Position numbers and translations under genes: made by a program. This document shows, one piece after another, positions 9,485 to 18,410 of a stretch of DNA of 64,000 nucleotides. The notes below the pieces were generated by a model. It was given only the letters and a program-made list of their open reading frames with translations, was not told the origin of the DNA and did no database searches. This DNA is from Zetaproteobacteria bacterium CG1_02_55_237. GTDB lineage: Bacteria > Pseudomonadota > Zetaproteobacteria > Mariprofundales > Mariprofundaceae. The stretch is from positions 1 through 64,000 of the forward strand of contig MNXA01000042.1 of assembly GCA_001871195.1 (NCBI GenBank), written 5' to 3'. Positions within the stretch are counted from its first letter, which is position 1. Each line of letters starts with the position of its first letter.

Positions 9485-10240
9485 ATGCATATCCCGGCAG
9501 AGTTTGAGGCGGCGCATCTGGATGCACAGGAACGCATGGGGCGTTTGGGCAGCTATTACCAATGGATCATCAATAATGTTCGGCCCTACATCGGCCGGCG
9601 CATTTGGGATGCCGGCGCCGGGGTCGGGCATGTTTCCTCAACACTGATTGCCGATGCTGACTATCTTCTGGCCACCGAATTCACCCAGGAAAATGTAAAA
9701 ATTCTTCATGAAAAGTTCGATGCTCTGAGTGCGGCTGAAGTGGTTTTTTGCGATTTGCTCGATGAACAAACATCAAGGTTTGAGTCGCGACATCTGGATA
9801 CCATTGTAAACCTTGATGTGATTGAGCACTTACCAGATGATATGCCTGCTTTGCGCACCTTTTACCGGAATCTTGTGCCGGGAGGGCATTTGTTGATAAA
9901 AGTTCCTGCGCATCCTTTTTTGTTTGGCACGATGGACGAGGCATCGCTTCACTATCGTCGATACAGCGGGAAGATGCTCAGAAGCCGCCTGGAAGATGCC
10001 GGGTTTGAGGTGAAACATATGCGGCATATGAACATGGCTGCAGTGCTGCCGTATTTCATCAAGGGCAGAATATTGAAACGGCAAGGGAACTTTTCGCGTC
10101 AAATCAGCAGTTCACGTATCGGGATGTACAATAAGCTCATCCCGCTCCTGGAAGATTTTGAACGTATTTGCCCTGTTTTTTTTGGCTTGAGCCTGATCGC
10201 TGTTGCCATGAAACACGAGGTGGGAGAAGGTGGTGAATGA
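9485..10240 (+). CDS. Class I SAM-dependent methyltransferase
   Basis: Motif I reads RIWDAGAGVGHVSSTL near residue 40, followed by the acidic residue after strand 2 (LLATEFTQEN) and motif IV/V as TIVNLDVIEHLPDD, with LVPGGHLLIKVPAHP. These make a complete Rossmann methyltransferase of 251 residues. The target could be a sugar hydroxyl or carboxyl, given the context. A GTG at 9479 could start it, but GAGG at 9476-9479 overlaps that codon, so ATG 9485 is preferred. Between it and the previous stop lies only a 54-base gap with no convincing gene. Confidence 0.85.
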   Translation: MHIPAEFEAAHLDAQERMGRLGSYYQWIINNVRPYIGRRIWDAGAGVGHVSSTLIADADYLLATEFTQENVKILHEKFDALSAAEVVFCDLLDEQTSRFESRHLDTIVNLDVIEHLPDDMPALRTFYRNLVPGGHLLIKVPAHPFLFGTMDEASLHYRRYSGKMLRSRLEDAGFEVKHMRHMNMAAVLPYFIKGRILKRQGNFSRQISSSRIGMYNKLIPLLEDFERICPVFFGLSLIAVAMKHEVGEGGE

Positions 10241-10295
10241 GAATGGATAGCAATAGCAGACTATATCAGTGCAGCAAGCTGTCTTGGTTTCAGGC

Positions 10296-11063
10296 ATGAG
10301 TGAGAGATCGCATTTGCAGCGTGAAATCGAGTTGCACGAAAGGATAGCCGAGGATTACCGATTACGTTATGGCTATTCTTTTTCGTTGTATTATAACAGA
10401 TATTGGAACCGCGTGTTGATTAAGCTATTGCCTCAAAAGAGAGATTTGCGGGTTCTCGATCTGGGATGTGGAACAGGGTTTTTTCTTGAAGACGTTTCCA
10501 GAATCCACACTCAATCTGTTGGGCTGGATCTTTCCGTGGCTATGCTGGCAATTGGCCGAGAGAAGCCTGGATTGGAGCGTTTTGTGGCTGGTGATGGATC
10601 GTGCCTGCCATTTGCATCTGAATCGTTTGATGTGATTGTTTGCAGAGGAAGCCTGCATCATATGCCTGACTTGGAGAGAACACTGTCTGAAATGCATAGG
10701 GTATTGGCTCGCGGAGGGCGAGTTGTCATAACTGAACCTAGCAATGACGCGCTGCTTATCCGTTTGGCCAGAAAGTTTATGTATCATGTTTCAGAGAATT
10801 TTGATGAGGAGGATGAAGGGTATCACCTAGATGATCTGGAGAAGCGTTTTGAGAAGGCCGGGCTTAGCCCTATAGTCGTCAGACGTTTTGGCTTTTTTGG
10901 ATATGTTTTCGCAGGATTTCCAGATCGACTGGGCATATTGAAGTATATTCCTGGAAGCCTCCTGTTTACCAAGGTGTTTATCTGGATGGATAACATTGTG
11001 GAAAAAACCCCTATTTTGAAACATCTCTGTTTCCAGATTGTGGGAAGTTTTGAAAAAAAATGA
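10296..11063 (+). CDS. Class I SAM-dependent methyltransferase
   Basis: The SAM motif RVLDLGCGTGFFLEDV stands near residue 53. It is followed by GLDLSVAMLAIG, VAGDGSCLPFASESFDV, and LARGGRVVITEPS, the ubiE/type 11 pattern. At 255 residues the domain is whole. Base composition drops in A+T-rich direction from about here to 12050, unlike the flanking genes, which suggests a separate origin for this part of the cluster. A GTG at 10269 would add nine residues. The stop overlaps the next ATG by 4 bases, so both are probably translated together. Substrate unknown. Confidence 0.85.
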   Translation: MSERSHLQREIELHERIAEDYRLRYGYSFSLYYNRYWNRVLIKLLPQKRDLRVLDLGCGTGFFLEDVSRIHTQSVGLDLSVAMLAIGREKPGLERFVAGDGSCLPFASESFDVIVCRGSLHHMPDLERTLSEMHRVLARGGRVVITEPSNDALLIRLARKFMYHVSENFDEEDEGYHLDDLEKRFEKAGLSPIVVRRFGFFGYVFAGFPDRLGILKYIPGSLLFTKVFIWMDNIVEKTPILKHLCFQIVGSFEKK

Positions 11064-12034
11064 AGCTTGCATTTTCGGTACTGGTAACCCTTCTATTTGT
11101 TGGCATCTGCCTGTACTGGATAGGTGTTGAGCATTTCTATCTTACACTGTTGACCCTGCAACTCTCTCAAGTAGGGGCTATTTTCATTCTTTTTTTTATA
11201 AGTATTTTTCTAAGAGGATGGCGGATTGAATTGACGTTGGGTGGCGAGCTGTCTATGCCACACCTAGAGTATTTCATTGTGGCATCTCTGCATAATATAG
11301 CAAATCAACTCATGCCTATTCGTTCTGGGGAGTTGGCATACCCGTATCTGTTACATCGTTATTTTGGTTACAAATTGGCTAAAGGGGCAGCTTCTCTTCT
11401 CTATATTCGGTTCTTTGAGCTGTTTGTTCTTTTCATTCTTTTTTTGGCGGCTCTTTTTGGTATTGCCGGTGTAAAAACAGGCTATGGTATTAATCAGGTT
11501 TTCGCTGGGGTTGCGGTACTGGCATTGGTGGCAGTGATCACTTGGTTAAATCTTTCTAAGATTTTGAAGTGTGTCTCGACGTGGTTGGCAAGAACGATTC
11601 ATAATCGTTCTGGGTATTTGATTGGCCTATTAGAGGTTCTTTCAAAGCTGTTGGAATCTCTCTCTGATGAGTTGAACCTGAAAAAAACTCTGGCTTTGCA
11701 TTTTGTGACGGGGATATTGACCCTACTGAACTGGGTTTGTCTCTTTATGATTTTTTATGTTGTTTTGCATGCTGTGGGAATATCAGTGAGTGTTTATGAA
11801 ACAATCATTGGCTCTACTATTGCGAGTTTGGCGCAATTAATTCCTGTGAGCACGATGGGGAGTTTTGGTTCTCTTGAGGCGGGCTGGACAGCAGGCTTTA
11901 TGATGGTTGGCGTTGATATGAAATCGGCTTTGAATTCCGGTCTGGTGATGCATTTTATGGTTGTTTCATGTTCGATAATACTGGCAAGTTTAGGCTGGTT
12001 AGGTTTGCAACTTATGCAGGGTAGAAGAGATTAA
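11060..12034 (+). CDS. YbhN/UPF0104-type membrane protein (LPG synthase TM-like)
   Basis: About eight membrane helices span 324 residues. The family landmarks are seen: a conserved RGWRIEL after helix 2, LMPIRSGELAYPYLL near residue 90, and IPVSTMGSFGSLEAGW near residue 265. This is the flippase-like domain also found in the membrane part of lysylphosphatidylglycerol synthase. Proteins of this group often stand beside polyprenyl-phosphate sugar genes, where a role in lipid handling has been suggested but not settled. The gene is clearly A+T-rich compared with its neighbours. A second, unlinked family member is at 23431. Confidence 0.82.
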   Translation: MKLAFSVLVTLLFVGICLYWIGVEHFYLTLLTLQLSQVGAIFILFFISIFLRGWRIELTLGGELSMPHLEYFIVASLHNIANQLMPIRSGELAYPYLLHRYFGYKLAKGAASLLYIRFFELFVLFILFLAALFGIAGVKTGYGINQVFAGVAVLALVAVITWLNLSKILKCVSTWLARTIHNRSGYLIGLLEVLSKLLESLSDELNLKKTLALHFVTGILTLLNWVCLFMIFYVVLHAVGISVSVYETIIGSTIASLAQLIPVSTMGSFGSLEAGWTAGFMMVGVDMKSALNSGLVMHFMVVSCSIILASLGWLGLQLMQGRRD

Positions 12035-12080
12035 TTGAACAGTAGAATAATGGATCAGGGTGAGCGGCACGGGAGTTATT

Positions 12081-13034
12081 ATGGCACGTGATTTTCAGGC
12101 GCTCTTTGCACAGGCTGAGTGGAAACAGGTGGAGGCTTCTCGAAGCTGGGTGCGCTTTCGTAATGATAAAGCGGCAAATGGTCTCTGCTGGCATGTTCAA
12201 GCAGATGGTGAGCCGCTAATATCGGTTATTATTCCGACAGCTGATGCCGATCGTGGAGGCTATTTTAACAAGCTGATGGCATCGCTTTCTGCTCAGGAAA
12301 TGCAGAGCTTTGAGTTGATTGTGCTCAAAGGTGATCGGCGACAAGGCCGTGGAATCAATATTTCAGTCGATTTTGCGAAAGGGAAATACATCCTGACCTT
12401 GGATGATGATTCATCACTCCCTGACTCGAAAACTTTTAGCAAGCTTGTCGATGCTATGGACGAGCATTTGGATATCGGCATGGCCGGGGGTAATAATACT
12501 GTTCCTGACTGGGCCACCCCCTTCGTCCGAAGGGTGATGCAACAAGTGCCGCGACGCAGCTGGAAGCCGGTAACCGAGATTGTTGATTCCGATTTGGCTG
12601 AGCATCCCTGCCTGATCATGCGTGCGGCTCTTTTTCGCGAAGTCGGCGGAGAGAATGAACAGATTCCACGTGGACTTGATCCGTATTTGCGCAAGGTTTT
12701 TCGCGAGACCGGTAGCCGAGTGGTTATTTTACCCGGTATTATTTATCACCATCTGCCACCGGAAACATGGAAGAAGCTACTGACCCAGTTTTATCGCAAT
12801 GGACGACATGCAGCTTATGCCAATATTCATTCCCCCGAATGGGTGATTGAGACACCCTCTGAGCACGGTGAATTCATTGAGTATGTACCTTTATGGAAGC
12901 GTATCTTCCGTTTTCCTGTGCGTATGCTGGCCAGTCTGTTGCAGGGTAAGTGGGTGTGGGTGATTTGCGAGGCTTGTTATGCTTGGGGCTTCCTGGTCGG
13001 CTGGGTGACTGAGAAGGCTAAACAAAAGGGGTAG
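12081..13034 (+). CDS. Glycosyltransferase family 2
   Basis: After about 45 residues comes ISVIIPTADADRGGYFNKLM, the nucleotide-binding strand of GT2 enzymes, then ILTLDDDSSLPD with the metal-binding DDD. A later block, FREVGGENEQIPRGLDPYL, matches the acceptor region of the family. The C-terminus carries an amphipathic or membrane-associated segment with Arg and Trp. The enzyme is 317 residues long from ATG 12081, chosen because GGGAG lies five bases before it; a GTG at 12060 is the alternative. It is probably a cytoplasmic-face sugar transferase of the same pathway. Confidence 0.82.
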   Translation: MARDFQALFAQAEWKQVEASRSWVRFRNDKAANGLCWHVQADGEPLISVIIPTADADRGGYFNKLMASLSAQEMQSFELIVLKGDRRQGRGINISVDFAKGKYILTLDDDSSLPDSKTFSKLVDAMDEHLDIGMAGGNNTVPDWATPFVRRVMQQVPRRSWKPVTEIVDSDLAEHPCLIMRAALFREVGGENEQIPRGLDPYLRKVFRETGSRVVILPGIIYHHLPPETWKKLLTQFYRNGRHAAYANIHSPEWVIETPSEHGEFIEYVPLWKRIFRFPVRMLASLLQGKWVWVICEACYAWGFLVGWVTEKAKQKG

Positions 13035-13037
13035 TTG

Positions 13038-13910
13038 ATGAGTGACGAGGTGAAGAAAGTGAAAAAGGTGAAACGATCATGGGCCGGCGAAGAAAAATTC
13101 TTTGACCGCTCATGGACGCATATTTTTTATTTTTGGAAGCTGCGTCAAATGATGCTCGGGCGGACGGTCGAGCGCCTGTTGTCTGCACGTTCGGACACGC
13201 AAGGTGTGCGAGTGATTGATCTGGGTTGCGGCCCCGGCACGAACCTGTTTGAGGTGGTGGACCGGTGCGCACGCTTTAAGGGTGTCGAATGGTTTGGACT
13301 TGATTTGAACCAGAGCGAAGCGGCTATGGCTGCGGATCGAAGCGCATGGCGGGTGAACGAGCGCAAGCTGCAAGCGCTGCGCTTTCTTAGTGGCGATATC
13401 TTCAATCTGCCGCTGCCGGATGCGAGTGTGGATATCATCGTGTCCTCGGAGGTGGTCGAACATCTGCCCGATCCGACCCCTGCGCTCATGGAAATGGCGC
13501 GCGTGCTCAAGCCCGGCGGTTATGCCATGGTGACCACCCCTAACCCGCACAATCTCCCTGAACTATTGGGCTATGCGCTGGACTTTATCACGGGCGGGCG
13601 TTTCAAGAAGTTCTATTGGAAGGGTCAGGATGATATATCTGCACCGCCTCTGGAGGCTGCCGTAGGTTTCGGCCATGTCTCGGTACATCCGTTCCCGGTG
13701 TGGAAGGCGTGGCTGCAGCAGGCCGGTATTCCAGTGGTGAAAAAGGTGCGTGGTCCGATGGTGTTCGGAAGTCCTTTTTTTGACAGGCAACGGTTTCTAT
13801 CCGGATTGTTTATTGCGCTCGATCCATTGTTGGATGCGCTTCCCGGGCGTTTCCTGACCACCACTAATCTGGGAATGCTCTGTCGTAAACCCAAGGCGGA
13901 TCAGGGTTGA
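13038..13910 (+). CDS. Class I SAM-dependent methyltransferase
   Basis: This 290-residue protein has motif I VRVIDLGCGPGTNLFEVV near residue 56, then DIFNLPLPDASVDIIVSSEV and VLKPGGYAMVTTPNPHN, a standard type 11 methyltransferase. The N-terminus is rich in Lys and Val-Lys repeats (KKVKKVKRSW). Base composition returns to the level of the housekeeping genes. It starts three bases after the upstream stop. It is the third methyltransferase of the cluster, so the final glycan probably carries several methyl groups, though none can be assigned to a position. Confidence 0.85.
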   Translation: MSDEVKKVKKVKRSWAGEEKFFDRSWTHIFYFWKLRQMMLGRTVERLLSARSDTQGVRVIDLGCGPGTNLFEVVDRCARFKGVEWFGLDLNQSEAAMAADRSAWRVNERKLQALRFLSGDIFNLPLPDASVDIIVSSEVVEHLPDPTPALMEMARVLKPGGYAMVTTPNPHNLPELLGYALDFITGGRFKKFYWKGQDDISAPPLEAAVGFGHVSVHPFPVWKAWLQQAGIPVVKKVRGPMVFGSPFFDRQRFLSGLFIALDPLLDALPGRFLTTTNLGMLCRKPKADQG

Positions 13911-14025
13911 TGCCATATCTTCAATGCCATCCGACCTCATCCGGGAGGATAGCGCTGCATAAGTCGGGATGCGTACGGCTTGGTGGTGTGGCCCTGAAGC
14001 ATGCAACAGGCTCAGGGGACGGGTT

Positions 14026-15195
14026 ATGGTGAAGATTCTTCTTGTCTCCGACATCTCCGCCGAGGAAGCCAGCGGCGGCGCAGAGCGCGTATTGATACAT
14101 CATATTCATGCACTGAAAAATGCCGGATACAGTCTAACCATATTGACGCGCCAGCCGGACCCATTATCCCCGACAAGGGTCGAATTGGAGGGTGGTCTGG
14201 TGGAACATCGCCTGGCCTATTCCGGGGACAGAGGACTGGCGGGGATGGTTGAGCTCTTCAAGGGGGCTCGTGAGTGGTGGAAGCACAACAATCAATTTGA
14301 TCTTGTTATTTCGCATCAGCCCTTTGTGATGTGGGCGCTGTTGTATGCCGGATGCAAAATACCGCGCCTGCAGGTCTGCCATTCCTTTGCGTTTGAAGAA
14401 TATGCCGCCCGTCACGGCCTGGGCATGAACCTGAAAAGCAGGCTGGTTGCCGCCGGCATGCGACGCATGGAAAGAAAAATCTATCGTTCTGCTGACCGGA
14501 TACTGGTGCTCAGCGATTTTACCCGCCGCAGGCTCGGTGAATGCTTTCAAATCAGTCATGAGCGTATTGATGTGGTACCGGGCGGGGTTGATCTGCCTAC
14601 CCTGATGAGCGCATCGCAACGAGAAAAAGCACGTGTCCAGCTTGGTTGGAAAGCTCCTGTGGTGGTGACGCTACGCCGTTTGGTGCCCCGGACGGGCGTA
14701 GATATGCTGGTTCAGGCGGCAGCCATTTTGCATCAGGACATGCCGGATGTTCGCTGGTGCATCATGGGTGACGGGCCCTTGCTCAAACCCCTGAAGTGGC
14801 TGTCCGGGCAGCTGCAAGCGACAGAATACATCGAATTTACAGGCTTTATTCCGGAAGAAGACGTGAATAAGAGGCTGCAGGCGGCAGATGCATTTGTATT
14901 GCCCACCCGCTCGCTGGAAGGTTTTGGCCTGGTTACAGTTGAAGCCAATGCCTGCGGCCTGCCGGTGATCGCTACCCCTGTCGGCGCCAATCCTGAAGTG
15001 GTGGCTTCAAGTCCGGATAATGCATTGGCGGAAAATATCAGTCCGGAAGCGCTTGCGGCAGCAGTGCAAAAACAACTGCAAGGCGTTTCGGATGCACGGG
15101 GGCGGGCAGTTCGCTTGCATGAGCATGTCTCGCGCCATTACAGCTGGAAAAAACACGAGAGTAGGTTTGAGCAAATCGTGACGGGTTGCTTATAG
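14026..15195 (+). CDS. Glycosyltransferase family 4
   Basis: The N-terminal domain opens with KILLVSDISAEEASGGAERV, including the GGAE loop of GT-B enzymes. The donor domain has VVVTLRRLVPRTGVDMLVQA near residue 206 and LEGFGLVTVEANACGLPVIA near 300, with the paired glutamates of family 4. Length is 389 residues. ATG 14026 is preferred over the far upstream 13969 because the conserved strand begins at the third residue and CAGGGGAC precedes it. It is followed after one base by another GT4 gene. Confidence 0.9.
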   Translation: MVKILLVSDISAEEASGGAERVLIHHIHALKNAGYSLTILTRQPDPLSPTRVELEGGLVEHRLAYSGDRGLAGMVELFKGAREWWKHNNQFDLVISHQPFVMWALLYAGCKIPRLQVCHSFAFEEYAARHGLGMNLKSRLVAAGMRRMERKIYRSADRILVLSDFTRRRLGECFQISHERIDVVPGGVDLPTLMSASQREKARVQLGWKAPVVVTLRRLVPRTGVDMLVQAAAILHQDMPDVRWCIMGDGPLLKPLKWLSGQLQATEYIEFTGFIPEEDVNKRLQAADAFVLPTRSLEGFGLVTVEANACGLPVIATPVGANPEVVASSPDNALAENISPEALAAAVQKQLQGVSDARGRAVRLHEHVSRHYSWKKHESRFEQIVTGCL

Positions 15196-15196
15196 C

Positions 15197-16336
15197 ATGC
15201 ATATTCTGCATGTGATCACGCGCATGGATGGCGGCGGTTCGGCGATGATCGCCTTGCGCATTGCGACCGAGCAATTGAAGCAGGGGCATGAAGTATGTTT
15301 GGCCTTCGGAGAAACTACCGAATCAAACATGTCCCAGGCTGAGCAACAGAATGTGAACGGCAGGCTGTCCACCTTTGCAAGCCTGGGCGGGAATATTCGT
15401 GTGTTGCATTCGCTTAAGCGAAATATTGGCATCCATGATGTATTCGCCTACAGGGAGATAGGAAAGTTAATCGGGCAGGGCTTTGATCTGGTCCATACGC
15501 ATACCTCCAAGGCCGGTGCGCTTGGTCGACTGGCCTTCTCCCGCAAACATGCCAGGGCGATTGTACATATGCCGCACGGGCATATCTTTAACGACTATTT
15601 TGGAACATTGGCAACCCGTTTTTTTGTCGCTATGGAACGCTGGTTGGCGACAAAGGCTGATGCCCTTATAGCGATTACACGCGCGGAAATGGAAGATAAT
15701 CTGCAGCATGGGGTTGGCACCCCTGAACAGTGGCACGTCATTCCAAGCGGGGTGGATGTCGCTGACATCGAACAGTTTACCACTGCAATAAGAGCACAGG
15801 CATCGCATAAGATTGTGTGGGATGCCATTTGTGTTGGTCGCCTGGTTGGCATTAAGGGCATGGACCGTCTGTTGCGGGCGTGGGCTGAAGTTTGCAAGCA
15901 CAAACCGGATGCCCGACTGGTGATTGTTGGTGACGGGGAGGAAATGCATGCCCTGAAGGCACTGCAGCATGATCTCGGGATGGACGACAATGTAGTGTTT
16001 GCGGGGTGGGATGATCCAAGACCTTATCTGGCGGCCAGCAAGTGTTTTGTATTACTTTCGCGGAATGAAGGCATGGGGTGTTCGGTTGTGGAGGCGATGG
16101 CTGCTGGTTTACCCTGTGTGGTATCCAATGTCTGTGGTTTAAAGGAACTGGTCAGCGAAGAGATTGGTGATGTGGTGGATGCCGATTCTCCTCAATGCGT
16201 TGCACAGGCATTGCAAAAGGAATGGCCCGTTGAAATGTCCCGGGCTTGCCGGGAAAGGGCGAAGAACTTTTCTGATGTGGTAATGGTTGAGCGGCTCGGA
16301 GCCCTGTATGAGCAGCTAACAGGTGGTGATCGATGA
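15197..16336 (+). CDS. Glycosyltransferase family 4 (WcaL/PelF-like)
   Basis: The protein starts MHILHVITRMDGGGSAMI, the strand 1 and glycine loop of GT-B enzymes. HTHTSKAGALGRLAF near residue 97 is the block seen in family 4 members related to Bacillus EpsD and similar capsule enzymes. The donor site has ICVGRLVGIKGMDRLLRAW near 212 and NEGMGCSVVEAMAAGLPCVV near 289. It is 379 residues long and complete. Its stop overlaps the next start by 4 bases. Donor sugar and linkage are unknown. Confidence 0.9.
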   Translation: MHILHVITRMDGGGSAMIALRIATEQLKQGHEVCLAFGETTESNMSQAEQQNVNGRLSTFASLGGNIRVLHSLKRNIGIHDVFAYREIGKLIGQGFDLVHTHTSKAGALGRLAFSRKHARAIVHMPHGHIFNDYFGTLATRFFVAMERWLATKADALIAITRAEMEDNLQHGVGTPEQWHVIPSGVDVADIEQFTTAIRAQASHKIVWDAICVGRLVGIKGMDRLLRAWAEVCKHKPDARLVIVGDGEEMHALKALQHDLGMDDNVVFAGWDDPRPYLAASKCFVLLSRNEGMGCSVVEAMAAGLPCVVSNVCGLKELVSEEIGDVVDADSPQCVAQALQKEWPVEMSRACRERAKNFSDVVMVERLGALYEQLTGGDR

Positions 16337-17715
16337 AGGTTTTCCTGATTGTTTGTGCGCTGTTGCTTGCCCCAGTTCAGGCCTGGGCAATTGAGTCACC
16401 GCTGCGCGTGCTGATCGATGTGCGCAGCAATCATTCCGACGGGGAACACGATTTTCAAACCCTGACCAAGCTGGCTGAAAAGCGAGGCATCGATGTCCTG
16501 GCCTTTACCGAGCATGATCGTTACAGCATTCGTCTTGGCCTGGAGCCTGTGCCACAGATTCTCGGTTATGCCATGCAGCACCCGTCACTGTATGTGACAG
16601 GCGTGGAAAAGTTCTTTGATGATCTTGCCAGTATACGCAAGCAACATCCCGAAATGAGTTTCATGGCTGGTACCGAATCAACGCCAGCTTATACATGGAG
16701 CGGTATCCCGTTTCGCGATCTTACCCTGATTGATGCCGAGCGGCATATCATCACCCTGGGCATAGAGAAGCCTGAGCAGGTGCGTGCCTTGCCCAGTTTT
16801 GATTTGCGTCACGCACATGGTCCCTTTGCCTTATCCATGGTCATCTGGTGGGTGGTGGTGGGCGGCTTGGTGTTTGTGCTGATTCGCAAGCGACAGGAGG
16901 CAATAGCCCTGTTGTTGTTTGCCGCTTTCATGGCCCTGCTGGCTTTTTGGTTCACTCGGCCAGCGCTTGATGCGGATGCTGATTTTATCGCCAAGGCAGA
17001 GCAACAGGGATTGTTTACCATCTGGACGCATCCGGGGACATTGTCCGGAATTCGCCCCGGACCGTTTGGCGTGTTGCTTGATACGCCGCCGTATAGCGAG
17101 CGGGTATTCCGTGATCCGACTGCCAATGCATTTTCTGCCGTTTATGGTGATACAGACAGCAATCCTGTTCCCGGTGGCCCGTGGGACAGCTATTTGATCG
17201 AGTACATGATGGGGCGGCATGCCGCTCCGCTCTGGGCCGCATCTTGCGGTGATTACCACGGAGAGGGTCTTGCCAACGAATATCTTGGCAATTTCCCGAT
17301 GGACGTATGGGCGGACAATGCGTCGCCGGAAGGTGTTTTGCAGGCCCTTCGTTTAGGGCATATGGTTGCCTGGTACATGCCTGCCGAAAGGAATATTCGC
17401 GTAAGCGAGCTATACCTTGAAGATATTAACGGGCGCCGGTTGATACCCGGGGATGAAGCTGCCGTTTCTTCTGATCTTATGCTCAACTTTTCTCTGGAAA
17501 AAATGCCATCTGACAAGATGAAGGATAACAATCGTCCCATCGGGGTCGAACTGGTTGTAGATGGGCGTGTAGTCCGGCGTATGGCGATGAATTTTGCTGA
17601 GCCTTTGCGGGAAAGTTTGCATTTGGTTTCCGGCGCTCATGTTGTGCGTGTGCGTATACCAAAGCAATGGACTGGCTGGATGGAAGCCAATCCATTCCTG
17701 CTGCGTGTGAAGTAG
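16333..17715 (+). CDS. Membrane-anchored PHP-domain protein
   Basis: A signal peptide-like N-terminus (residues 1-20, ending QAWA) is followed by a PHP-type start, LIDVRSNHSDGEHD, then DVLAFTEHDR. Later candidate metal ligands are FMAGTEST, FTIWTHPG and SCGDYHGEG. PHP proteins are phosphoesterases or related hydrolases with three metals. Two membrane helices at about residues 165-205 interrupt the domain, which would leave the active residues outside the inner membrane. The usual first motif HxH reads RSNH here, so the metal site is altered. Length is 460 residues. The role in the glycan pathway is unknown; activity on a phosphodiester or lipid phosphate is a guess. Confidence 0.7.
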   Translation: MKVFLIVCALLLAPVQAWAIESPLRVLIDVRSNHSDGEHDFQTLTKLAEKRGIDVLAFTEHDRYSIRLGLEPVPQILGYAMQHPSLYVTGVEKFFDDLASIRKQHPEMSFMAGTESTPAYTWSGIPFRDLTLIDAERHIITLGIEKPEQVRALPSFDLRHAHGPFALSMVIWWVVVGGLVFVLIRKRQEAIALLLFAAFMALLAFWFTRPALDADADFIAKAEQQGLFTIWTHPGTLSGIRPGPFGVLLDTPPYSERVFRDPTANAFSAVYGDTDSNPVPGGPWDSYLIEYMMGRHAAPLWAASCGDYHGEGLANEYLGNFPMDVWADNASPEGVLQALRLGHMVAWYMPAERNIRVSELYLEDINGRRLIPGDEAAVSSDLMLNFSLEKMPSDKMKDNNRPIGVELVVDGRVVRRMAMNFAEPLRESLHLVSGAHVVRVRIPKQWTGWMEANPFLLRVK

Positions 17716-17717
17716 TC

Positions 17718-18410
17718 ATGCTACTGGCTATCCATCAGCCCAATTTCATGCCATGGGCCGGGTTTTTCCATAAATGGATGATTTCCGATGCGATGCTTTT
17801 GCTCGATACCGTGCAGTATGAAAAGAACGAATGGCAGAATCGCAATCGCATCAAGACTGCACATGGCGTGCAGTGGATGACGGTGCCGGTGAATTACCGG
17901 TATCCGCAGACCATCCGTGAAGTGGGTATTGCCGATCGTCGCTGGCCACGCAAGTTAAGCATCAGTATTGAACAGGCTTATGCCAAGGCTCCGTATATCG
18001 GAGACTATTGGCCTGAACTGCGCAAGGTGATGCATGAGCCGTATGATTTACTGCGTGATTTGAATGCCGCGCTGATACGCGTGCTGGGAGGGTTTCTAGG
18101 CTGTAGCGCGCCTTTGTATATGGCATCCGATCTGGGTGTGGAGAATACTGATCCGACCGGCCGCTTGCTGGAACTCTGTGATGCGCTTAAGGCCGATGCC
18201 TATCTGTCGGGCCAGGAAGGGCGTGTGTATCTGGACAGGGATGTATTTGCCAGCCGGGGTATATCATTGTATTTTCAGGCCGTAGAAGCACCGGTATATC
18301 CTCAGTTGTATGGAGCCTTTGCCTCACATCTGTCGGTTCTGGATATGCTGCTCAATGTTGGCCCTGAAGCTGCAGCACTGGTAAGAAACATGGGAGACAA
18401 AACGGCATGA
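17718..18410 (+). CDS. WbqC family protein
   Basis: The protein begins MLLAIHQPNFMPWAGFFHK and continues with DTVQYEKNEWQNRNRIK, the hallmark opening of the WbqC family (about 230 residues, as here). Members occur in O-antigen and other polysaccharide clusters, mostly near amino-sugar genes; the biochemical role is not well established. The start is the ATG two bases after the previous stop. A start at 17667 would overlap that gene by 49 bases. The stop overlaps the next ATG by 4 bases (ATGA), linking it to the deacetylase. Confidence 0.88.
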   Translation: MLLAIHQPNFMPWAGFFHKWMISDAMLLLDTVQYEKNEWQNRNRIKTAHGVQWMTVPVNYRYPQTIREVGIADRRWPRKLSISIEQAYAKAPYIGDYWPELRKVMHEPYDLLRDLNAALIRVLGGFLGCSAPLYMASDLGVENTDPTGRLLELCDALKADAYLSGQEGRVYLDRDVFASRGISLYFQAVEAPVYPQLYGAFASHLSVLDMLLNVGPEAAALVRNMGDKTA

